Shown here piece by piece: positions 1 to 4,812 of a DNA stretch of 6,310 nt. The stretch spans positions 1-6,310 of the forward strand of contig JBBDIO010000087.1 in NCBI GenBank assembly GCA_040880365.1, in the 5' to 3' direction. Within the stretch, counting starts at the first letter, position 1. Each line of letters starts with the position of its first letter. The notes beneath the pieces are model-generated. The model worked only from the letters and a program-made list of their open reading frames with translations, was not told where the DNA came from and made no database searches. The position numbers were made by a program, and so were the translations under genes. The stretch comes from JBBDIO01 sp040880365. GTDB lineage: Bacteria > Chloroflexota > Anaerolineae > Caldilineales > Caldilineaceae.

Positions 1-43
1 CGGTGACACGGGCAGCAGAGAATGTCACCGCAGGAGCGGTGAC
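1..43. repeat. Nested palindromic repeat with two alternative hairpins
   Basis: The word CGGTGAC occurs at 1-7 and 37-43, and its complement GTCACCG at 24-30. CGGTGACA (1-8) pairs perfectly with TGTCACCG (23-30) around a 14-nt loop. GTCACCG (24-30) also pairs perfectly with CGGTGAC (37-43) around the 6-nt loop CAGGAG. The middle arm can use only one partner at a time, so the two hairpins exclude each other. No run of T follows, so it is a poor intrinsic terminator. It may be a REP-like intergenic palindrome, or the tail of a larger array starting before the window. It lies about 95 bp upstream of the galM start, so a regulatory role in the galM leader cannot be excluded. Confidence 0.6.
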
Positions 44-136
44 CTACCTAACCGTTAAATAACGTCTTACTTAAGAGCCGGCAAAGCCACGTTCACCCAT
101 CACACAACATAGCAATTGCAAACAGACAGGAGCACT

Positions 137-1201
137 ATGAGCATTGAAGTGCAGGACTTTGGCACCACGCCCGCAGGCGTGCCGGTGCAGATTTTTACCC
201 TCACCGCGCCGGGCGACGAGTCCACCGCCTTGCGCGCCCGCATCACCAATTATGGCGGCGTGCTGGTGAACCTTTGGGCGCCCGACCGCAATGGACAGGC
301 CGCGGATGTGGTTTTGGGCTTCGATACGCTGGATGAATATATCACCCTGAGCAAAAACTTCGGCTGTCTGGTGGGGCGATTTGCCAATCGCATTGCGGGC
401 GGACGCTTCGAGCTGAATGGCAAGGTTTATCAGCTGGCGCAGAACGGCGGCCCCAATCACATCCACGGCGGGCCGGTGGGTTTCGACAAAGTAGTCTGGG
501 AAGCGGAGACGAGCCGCGACGCCGGGCAACCGGTGCTCACGCTGCGTCACCACAGCCCCGACGGCGACCAGGGCTATCCCGGCGCGCTGGATGTGACGGT
601 GATCTATACGGTGACTGCCGACAACGCGCTGCGCATCGACTATCGCGCCACCACCGACGCGCCCACGATTCTCAATCTCACCAACCACACCTATTTTAAT
701 CTGGCAGGGCAGGGCAATATTCTGGACCATGTGATGACGCTGCGCGCCGATGCGTTTACGCCGGTAGACACGGCGCTCATCCCCACGGGCGAAATTATGT
801 CCGTGGCAGACACGCCCTTTGATTTCCGCACGCCCACGCCCATCGGCGCGCGGATGACCAGCATCCACGAACAGGTGCAGCGGGGGCGGGGCTATGATCA
901 CAACTGGGTTCTGGGCGCGGCCGATGGCACGCTGCGCCATGCGGCCACAGTCGAGGAACCCCAGAGTGGGCGACGTATGCACATGTGGACGACCCAGCCC
1001 GGTGTGCAGTTCTATACCGGCAACATGTTGCCCGACGCGCTGCCCGCCAAGGCAGAACAGGTCTATACCAAACAATCGGGCTTCTGTCTGGAAACGCAAC
1101 ACTTTCCCGATTCGCCCAACCAGCCCGGCTTCCCCAGCGTCGTGCTGGAACCCGGCGCAGTCTTTGCCCAGACGACCGTGTTTGGCTTCGAAGCGGAGTA
1201 G
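137..1201 (+). CDS. galM: Aldose 1-epimerase (galactose mutarotase)
   Basis: A cytoplasmic enzyme that interconverts the alpha and beta anomers of aldoses such as glucose and galactose, feeding the Leloir pathway and other sugar catabolism. The 354-residue product has the usual GalM length and the family's landmarks in order: NYGG near 38-41, GRFANRI at 80-86 (substrate-binding Arg81), NHIHGG at 107-112 (His110), TNHTYFNL at 182-189 (His184, expected general acid), YDHN at 253-256 (Asp254) and CLETQHFPD at 317-325 (Glu319, expected base). All five residues equivalent to the known Lactococcus active site are present, so the enzyme should be active. No signal peptide is visible. The ATG at 137 is chosen because ACAGGAG lies just upstream with 5-6 nt spacing; a TTG 21 nt further upstream would place that ribosome site inside the gene. 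No intact sugar-operon partner adjoins it in this window. Confidence 0.96.
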   Translation: MSIEVQDFGTTPAGVPVQIFTLTAPGDESTALRARITNYGGVLVNLWAPDRNGQAADVVLGFDTLDEYITLSKNFGCLVGRFANRIAGGRFELNGKVYQLAQNGGPNHIHGGPVGFDKVVWEAETSRDAGQPVLTLRHHSPDGDQGYPGALDVTVIYTVTADNALRIDYRATTDAPTILNLTNHTYFNLAGQGNILDHVMTLRADAFTPVDTALIPTGEIMSVADTPFDFRTPTPIGARMTSIHEQVQRGRGYDHNWVLGAADGTLRHAATVEEPQSGRRMHMWTTQPGVQFYTGNMLPDALPAKAEQVYTKQSGFCLETQHFPDSPNQPGFPSVVLEPGAVFAQTTVFGFEAE

Positions 1202-1235
1202 TTCACGCCGCGCGTAGGTTATCCGGGGGTGGGTG

Positions 1236-1307
1236 TTAGAGCCTGCCCCGCGGATCCAGCGCACCGCGCAGGCCATCGCCCATGAAGTTGATGCAGAGCC
1301 ACTCGCC
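1236..1307 (-). pseudogene. C-terminal remnant of DppC/OppC-like peptide ABC permease
   Basis: Read on the minus strand, this stretch encodes about 23 residues ending in a TAA stop, including CINFMGDGLRGALDPR. This matches the well-known conserved C-terminus of dipeptide/oligopeptide ABC permeases (the DppC/OppC group, typically N-x-x-GDGLRDALDPR). The tail lies after the last membrane helix. The sequence before it on the minus strand (above 1307) does not look like permease: no hydrophobic helix and no EAA-type loop can be recognised in any frame. Only the 3' end of the gene survives, which suggests a deletion or rearrangement removed the rest. A chance match is unlikely because both the motif and the correctly placed stop agree. 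It is non-functional as it stands. Confidence 0.7.
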
Positions 1308-1547
1308 TGAAAAAGGTAAGTGAAGCCTGTCGCCATCGCGGTATAAGCCGTACCATCCTCTATAAATACAAAAAGCGGTTTGGCGAAAAGGGGCCGGCAG
1401 GTCTGAAAGACCTGCCGCTGATTCCCAAGTCACACCCATTCAGCATGGTCCCATCAGGGCTATCGCAATCTGGGTCGTCGGCTTTTCGGCACGCGCGTTT
1501 TCGCTACCCAGCCTGTCAAGAAAGAAGCTTAAGAGTACACTTTATTG
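1308..1547. other. Intergenic stretch without recognisable gene
   Basis: Together with the permease remnant this makes a gap of about 345 bp between the convergent galM and 2H-phosphoesterase genes. Apart from the hairpin at 1395-1417 I see no coding pattern that resembles a known protein. TATAAA at 1361-1366 looks like a -10 box but has no convincing -35 partner. The region is less GC-biased than the flanking genes and is probably decayed DNA left by the event that truncated the permease. Confidence 0.5.
1395..1417. repeat. Perfect 10-bp hairpin, terminator-like or REP-like
   Basis: CGGCAGGTCT (1395-1404) and AGACCTGCCG (1408-1417) form a perfect 10-bp stem with a 3-nt GAA loop. On the plus strand no T run follows. 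On the minus strand the hairpin is followed by GGCCCCTTTT, a weak T tract displaced by about 6 nt. It sits between two convergent genes, where a terminator for either would make sense, but it is about 195 bp past the galM stop and about 130 bp past the 2H gene stop. A palindromic intergenic repeat present in many genomic copies is an equally good reading. Confidence 0.5.
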
Positions 1548-2171
1548 CTATAACGGCCAGGCGGTGTGACACGACCATATATCGGCCTGCGGCGTATCGG
1601 CCTGCGAAGACGTGGCCTGTGTTTGTGAATAGAGGCGCAATTCCCATGCGGCGGGGGCGTGGGGATCGACCAGGGCTTGGGCGAGTTTGCGCAGGGGGGC
1701 GTCTTCGTGGGCGGCGAAGTTATAGGCGAGGCTCAGGTGCAGCCAGTCTTTGGGCCGAATGGGTTCGGGACGGGTGGGCGACTGCGCAATTGCCATAAAG
1801 TGTTGAATGAGTTCTTTTAGCCACGGCGCACTGATTACCAGACCGTGAAATTCGGCAGTCAGATGCCAGCCTTCTATGCAGACGGGCGGGTGGGGGCGTT
1901 GGGCTTGCACCGCTATGTAGGCCTCTGCCAGCCACTTTGCATAGTGGGGAATCGCGGCCGGGGTTTCGGGAAAGAAACCGGTCAGCGTGATGTGGGGCAT
2001 GTAGTCGTGCGCGGTGTTGTGACCAAACTGTGCTTTGGCATGGGTGAAATAGCTATCCAGTTGGGCTGCCAATGGCCCGGTGGGGCAGGCATATACAATC
2101 AGCCGAAGCGGGGTTTGCGATACCGTATTTTCCACAGTTTTCTCCTTGGTTTTCTCCTTCACTCGTCGCAT
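1548..2171 (-). CDS. 2H phosphoesterase / 2'-5' RNA ligase-like protein
   Basis: A predicted cytoplasmic 207-residue member of the 2H superfamily (LigT, cyclic phosphodiesterase and relatives), enzymes that open 2',3'-cyclic phosphates or cleave 2'-5' or related phosphodiester bonds. Both signature tetrads are present: PHITLTGFF with H60-x-T62, and LHLSLAYNF with H145-x-S147. The spacing of about 85 residues fits the two-lobed fold, and the first strand is LRLIVYAC near 22-29. The size is normal for the family; the substrate cannot be told from sequence. The start is uncertain. ATG at 2171 has GGAG 7 nt upstream. An in-frame GTG at 2135 has a perfect AAGGAG 6 nt upstream and would give 195 residues. 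The extra N-terminus is a charged KEKT repeat that does not look like part of the fold. It is divergent from the membrane-protein gene and convergent with galM. Confidence 0.85.
   Translation of the reverse strand: MRRVKEKTKEKTVENTVSQTPLRLIVYACPTGPLAAQLDSYFTHAKAQFGHNTAHDYMPHITLTGFFPETPAAIPHYAKWLAEAYIAVQAQRPHPPVCIEGWHLTAEFHGLVISAPWLKELIQHFMAIAQSPTRPEPIRPKDWLHLSLAYNFAAHEDAPLRKLAQALVDPHAPAAWELRLYSQTQATSSQADTPQADIWSCHTAWPL
2137..2160 (-). repeat. Tandem 12-bp duplication carrying two Shine-Dalgarno motifs
   Basis: Two adjacent 12-mers (2137-2148 and 2149-2160) differ only in their last base. Read on the minus strand each contains AAGGAGAAAAC, giving two AAGGAG ribosome-binding motifs 12 nt apart. 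The copy nearer the gene body lies 6 nt before the in-frame GTG at 2135. If translation begins at the ATG at 2171 the duplication encodes the KEKTKEKT stretch. If it begins at GTG 2135 it is a doubled ribosome-binding site. Confidence 0.75.
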
Positions 2172-2222
2172 TTCTTCACTCCATATTGCCAGCGTAGCAC
2201 AGAAATGGCCCACCTGTGCAGT

Positions 2223-2252
2223 TTCAGATGCGCCGCCGAGCTGGTGTAGAAT
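2223..2252 (+). promoter_or_regulatory. Candidate sigma-70-type promoter for membrane protein/PHP unit
   Basis: TTCAGA (2223-2228, 4 of 6 matches to TTGACA) and TAGAAT (2247-2252, 5 of 6 to TATAAT) are separated by 18 nt. They lie in the 150-bp divergent region, about 70 bp before the likely start at 2322. Placement is sensible but the match is only fair, and such pairs occur by chance. Confidence 0.3.
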
Positions 2253-2321
2253 CAGAGAATAACCGGCACGCGCCCTGCATTGCCGGGCTTCCAGCATAAA
2301 CAAGCAGTTGGTGTGAAGCCT

Positions 2322-2756
2322 ATGCGCCCACAAATCTATGCCTGGCTGCTCGGTCTTTTGGCCTTTGCTTTTTTTCTGCGTGTGGTGGGGCAAATTCTGG
2401 TGGCGCTGGACCTTGCGCCTTTTCTCCCCCCTATGCATGCCTGGTATTCGGGGCTGGTACCTTATCCGCTGCTGCTGGGTAGCCAGATCGCGATCTTGCT
2501 GCTCCAGGTCATGATTTCCCGCGATCTGGGTCGTGGGCGCGGTTTCTTTGCGCGTCCGCGACGTGGCTTTGGTCGATTTCTGCGCGGGTTTGGCGTTGTC
2601 TATCTGGTGGTGATGATTCTGCGCTATATCCTCACCATGCTATGGTTTCCCGAGTTGCGCTGGTTCACCGGCATTATTCCCATCTTTTTTCATTGGGTAT
2701 TGGCGACGTATGTCCTGGTCTGGTCGAGCTATCATCGGCGCGCCGAACGTCTTTGA
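2322..2756 (+). CDS. Small four-helix membrane protein, unknown function
   Basis: A 144-residue integral membrane protein that I cannot assign to a named family. Hydrophobic segments lie at about 5-29, 43-65, 87-108 and 115-135. The loop between helices 2 and 3 is strongly basic (RDLGRGRGFF, then ARPRRGFGRFLR) and the C-terminus is also basic (HRRAERL), so the positive-inside rule predicts both ends in the cytoplasm. The short outward loop after helix 1 is proline-rich (LAPFLPPMHAWYSG), followed by VPYPLLLGSQ. These Pro, Trp and Tyr motifs look like conserved family features rather than random hydrophobic sequence. The ATG at 2322 is preferred because it begins directly before helix 1, but its ribosome site is weak; a TTG at 2280 would add 14 residues. 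It precedes the PHP gene by 63 bp on the same strand, so it may be its membrane partner; this is inference. Confidence 0.72.
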   Translation: MRPQIYAWLLGLLAFAFFLRVVGQILVALDLAPFLPPMHAWYSGLVPYPLLLGSQIAILLLQVMISRDLGRGRGFFARPRRGFGRFLRGFGVVYLVVMILRYILTMLWFPELRWFTGIIPIFFHWVLATYVLVWSSYHRRAERL

Positions 2757-2819
2757 ACATTGAACAGGTTTGAAACGATCTTCATCCGCTAGCGAATTGT
2801 GGCAAGGAGTCTCTGTCCT

Positions 2820-4271
2820 ATGCACTATGAATTTGCCGATACGTTGACCGCGCGCGATTTCAAGCGACACATTCCCCATTCCTTTCAGGTTCCCGAAAAT
2901 TGTACAGGTCTTTCCATCCGCTTTCACTATGCGCCGCCGCGCGTGGGTGATTTCCGCAACATGCTCACCCTGACGCTTTTCGATTCCCAGGGGTTTCGCG
3001 GGGCGGGACACCGGCACGGCGACACCCACGAAGTGACGCTGCGCTCGGCAACCGGCACCGCCCATGCGTCTGCCTCCCCCGGCTATCGCCCCGGCGCATT
3101 GCCCGCCGGCGAATGGACTGTGCAGATCGATACGCACATGATTTTGCCCAACCCCGATGCCGGGCCTGAATGTCCCTATACGCTGACTGTGGATGCTGAA
3201 GTGGATACCTCATTGGATATCGCCGTGCACGATGATGAAAGCACAGGTGTGCCGGAGGACAGAGATGATGCGCCCCGTTTTGATTTCGTGGCGAATTCTG
3301 CGCCGGGTTGGTATCGCGGCGATCTCCACGCCCACACCTTCCATTCCGACGCCGCGTGGGATGTGCCCGATCTGGCAGCGGCGGCGCGTGCGCTGGGGCT
3401 GGATTTTGTGACACTCACCGACCACAATACTACGACGCCGCTGGCCCAGTTTGCCGAGCTGACCGGGCCGGATCTGCTGACTATGGGCGGCATGGAATTG
3501 ACCACTTTCTGGGGCCATGCGGTCTGTTTGGGCGCGACCGAATGGGTAGATTGGCGGGTGGATGCGGCGGGCGAGGCCATGAACCGCATTGCCGAAGCAC
3601 AATATGCCGCGGGCAATCTGTTTGTGATCGCCCACCCCCAGAGTGAGGGCGATCCCTTCTGCACCGGCTGTCGCTGGGTCTTTCCCCACATGCGGCCTGG
3701 GTGCGCTCGCTATGTGGAAGTGTGGAATGGCCGTTGGGGAAATACGGACCCGCGCACTCAAAACGAAGGCAGCCTGGGGCTGTGGTACGACTGGCTGAAC
3801 CAGGGGCTGCGCCTAACCGCGACCGCAGGCTCCGATGCCCACGGCCCGGCGCACTATGGCGAGGGCGTCGGCTTCAATGTGATCTACGCACAATCGCTGT
3901 CGCAAGCGGGGATTCTCGACGGCCTGCGCACAGGGCGCACGTATCTGAGCGCGGGTGCGACGCTGGAATTTTCGGCCCAGGATGGCAGCGGCGCCCGCGC
4001 CGAAATTGGCGAGGCTTTGCCAGTCGCGGCGCACGGCTCTACCGACGGCGACAAGGCTGCAATTACACTGCGCGCGGCCTGGGCCGATGCCCCGCCGGGC
4101 GCAGAATTGCGCCTGATCCGCAACGGTGAAACAATCGACGCTCGCCCCGTCGATGCCCGCGGCGCGACCGACTGGACACTGGCGGTGGAGCCGGGCCAAT
4201 GGGTTGTTTTGGAATTGCGCCGGGCAGATGGCTGGATGTGGGGATTGACGAACCCTATTTTTTTCGAGTAG
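2820..4271 (+). CDS. CehA/McbA-like PHP-domain metallohydrolase
   Basis: A 483-residue protein with a PHP (polymerase and histidinol phosphatase) metal-dependent phosphoesterase core at about 165-380. PHP motifs appear in order: GDLHAHTFHSD (H170, H172), TLTDHN (D201, H202), GMELTT (E226), WGHAV (H233), VIAHP (H272) and AGSDAHG (D339, H341). These would bind a two- or three-metal centre, so catalytic capacity looks intact. Residues 1-130 are predicted beta-rich and may be a sandwich or accessory domain; about 385-483 form a second beta-rich tail, the layout seen in CehA/McbA relatives. After H272 there is CTGC (C281, C284) and then C295, a possible extra metal or structural site. Known CehA/McbA members hydrolyse carbaryl-type esters, but most relatives have unknown substrates, so neither that nor a phosphate ester should be assumed. 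No signal peptide is evident. ATG 2820 follows AAGGAG with 10-nt spacing; an upstream GTG at 2799 would precede that site. Confidence 0.88.
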   Translation: MHYEFADTLTARDFKRHIPHSFQVPENCTGLSIRFHYAPPRVGDFRNMLTLTLFDSQGFRGAGHRHGDTHEVTLRSATGTAHASASPGYRPGALPAGEWTVQIDTHMILPNPDAGPECPYTLTVDAEVDTSLDIAVHDDESTGVPEDRDDAPRFDFVANSAPGWYRGDLHAHTFHSDAAWDVPDLAAAARALGLDFVTLTDHNTTTPLAQFAELTGPDLLTMGGMELTTFWGHAVCLGATEWVDWRVDAAGEAMNRIAEAQYAAGNLFVIAHPQSEGDPFCTGCRWVFPHMRPGCARYVEVWNGRWGNTDPRTQNEGSLGLWYDWLNQGLRLTATAGSDAHGPAHYGEGVGFNVIYAQSLSQAGILDGLRTGRTYLSAGATLEFSAQDGSGARAEIGEALPVAAHGSTDGDKAAITLRAAWADAPPGAELRLIRNGETIDARPVDARGATDWTLAVEPGQWVVLELRRADGWMWGLTNPIFFE

Positions 4272-4301
4272 ACTAAAGACTCCAATCCCGAATTTACCCA
4301 A

Positions 4302-4366
4302 ATACCAACTGTCCAAGTACTACACAAGCACCAACTACAAGCACCAACTGTGTGCCTATCAACCGC
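4302..4366. repeat. Degenerate tandem repeat, 13-nt period (left array)
   Basis: The 13-mer ACAAGCACCAACT occurs twice in perfect tandem (4324-4336 and 4337-4349). In the same 13-nt phase lie ATACCAACTGTCC (4302-4314), a weaker unit at 4315-4327, GCACCAACTACAA (4328-4340), GCACCAACTGTGT (4341-4353) and GCCTATCAACCGC (4354-4366). The shared core is CCAACT or CAACC. The period is not a multiple of three and the array starts about 30 bp after a stop codon, so it is not a coding repeat. Confidence 0.6.
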
Positions 4367-4380
4367 AAACGAGCCGGAAT

Positions 4381-4405
4381 GCATATTAACACTTTGTTAA
4401 TATGC
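4381..4405. promoter_or_regulatory. Perfect 25-bp AT-rich palindrome, candidate operator
   Basis: GCATATTAACA (4381-4391) and TGTTAATATGC (4395-4405) are exact reverse complements around a 3-nt CTT centre. The inner core is TTAACA-CTT-TGTTAA. The AT-rich composition stands out against GC-rich surroundings and no T run follows, which favours a dimeric regulator site over a terminator. A possible -35 box (TTGTTA, 4394-4399) overlaps the right arm, which would suit a repressor. The likely target is the transporter operon starting at 4813, but the N gap makes the real distance unknown. It could also be a simple hairpin in the 3' UTR of the PHP transcript. Confidence 0.5.
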
Positions 4406-4455
4406 GCTTAGCCCGCTGTATAGCAGCTGTTAATGACGTCGGCCTATACTGGCAT

Positions 4456-4481
4456 TCCGGGCAGGATATCCTCGGCCCGGA
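4456..4481 (+). terminator. GC-rich hairpin, possible terminator of PHP unit
   Basis: TCCGGGC (4456-4462) pairs with GCCCGGA (4475-4481). The 12-nt interior begins with the self-complementary AGGATATCCT (4463-4472), so an alternative inner fold exists. It is followed by only TTTCCC, a weak U tract, and lies 185 bp past the PHP stop. A terminator is possible; an operator or RNA structure is equally possible. Confidence 0.3.
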
Positions 4482-4499
4482 TTTCCCTGAGTTTATGGT

Positions 4500-4545
4500 G
4501 TGCCGTATGCCAGTTTGGTGAGTGCCATATGGAGCGTGCCATGTG
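4500..4545. repeat. Three imperfect copies of GTGCCATATG
   Basis: GTGCCGTATG (4500-4509), GTGCCATATG (4522-4531) and GTGCCATGTG (4536-4545) each differ from the middle copy by at most two bases. The spacing (22 and 14 nt) is irregular. The middle copy includes the 8-bp palindrome CCATATGG (4525-4532). They could be protein-binding sites near a promoter, but short similar words may also arise by chance. Confidence 0.3.
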
Positions 4546-4591
4546 GTGTACCCGATGAGGGATTCAGGTCGTGTGTCACGTAGGTATCTGC

Positions 4592-4691
4592 NNNNNNNNN
4601 NNNNNNNNNNNNNNNNNNNNNNNNNNNNNNNNNNNNNNNNNNNNNNNNNNNNNNNNNNNNNNNNNNNNNNNNNNNNNNNNNNNNNNNNNNN
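4592..4691. other. Assembly gap of 100 N
   Basis: Exactly 100 undetermined bases, a conventional filler length for a gap of unknown size. The last nine bases before it (4583-4591) and the first nine after it (4692-4700) are identical, GGTATCTGC. The two contigs may overlap or the gap may have collapsed a repeat. Distances across it should not be trusted. Confidence 0.97.
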
Positions 4692-4716
4692 GGTATCTGC
4701 AACGCCGCACTAGGCC

Positions 4717-4794
4717 GCAAGATCAGATCGCAGCATTTAACCGCAGGACCCAATTGCAGGACCAAACCGCAGATTCGAAGCGCAGATTCAAATT
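4717..4794. repeat. Degenerate tandem repeat, 13-nt period (right array)
   Basis: Six consecutive 13-nt units each begin with GCA: 4717 GCAAGATCAGATC, 4730 GCAGCATTTAACC, 4743 GCAGGACCCAATT, 4756 GCAGGACCAAACC, 4769 GCAGATTCGAAGC and 4782 GCAGATTCAAATT. Units 3-4 and 5-6 are the most alike, suggesting stepwise duplication. The period and the leading GCA match units of the left array before the gap. The array ends 18 bp before the binding-protein start codon, so it forms the 5' leader of that transcript if the promoter lies upstream. Confidence 0.65.
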
Positions 4795-4812
4795 GTGAAA
4801 GGGAATGACCAT

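Larger units (their letters stand above)
4272..4812. other. Long intergenic region with repeats, palindromes and gap
   Basis: This 541-bp non-coding stretch (100 of them N) separates the PHP gene from the transporter operon. It contains degenerate 13-nt repeats (about 4302-4366 and 4717-4794), an operator-like palindrome (4381-4405), a GC-rich hairpin (4456-4481) and three short GTGCC words (4500-4545). Open frames through it are short, cross the N run and have no recognisable protein features. The operon promoter should lie here or in the unsequenced part; I cannot place it with confidence. TTGTTA at 4394-4399 followed after 19 nt by TATAGC is the only weak candidate. Confidence 0.6.

Noticed and set aside
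71..1336. Long minus-strand open frame (421 codons) opposite galM
   Set aside because: It is a shadow of galM: composition is His/Arg/Gly-rich and no family motif appears, while the plus strand has a complete mutarotase.
1361..1366. TATAAA as a promoter -10 box
   Set aside because: No acceptable -35 hexamer at 16-19 nt upstream and no gene suitably placed downstream on the plus strand.
2172..2438. N-terminal extension of the 2H phosphoesterase frame up to 2438
   Set aside because: The extra residues overlap the membrane-protein gene and the divergent promoter region, lack family similarity, and good ribosome sites exist downstream.
3176..3761. Several minus-strand open frames opposite the PHP gene
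   Set aside because: All are antisense shadows of a high-GC gene with low-complexity composition.
4430..4591. Possible tRNA or riboswitch in the leader of the transporter operon
   Set aside because: No cloverleaf with T-loop GGTTCAAATCC-like sequence and no riboswitch core motif such as the TPP CTGAGA element could be found.
4302..4794. 13-nt arrays as a CRISPR
   Set aside because: Units are short, degenerate and directly abutting, with no conserved repeat/spacer alternation and no cas gene.
4522..4798. Small open frames crossing the N gap
   Set aside because: They exist only because N codons are read through; no start context or protein similarity.
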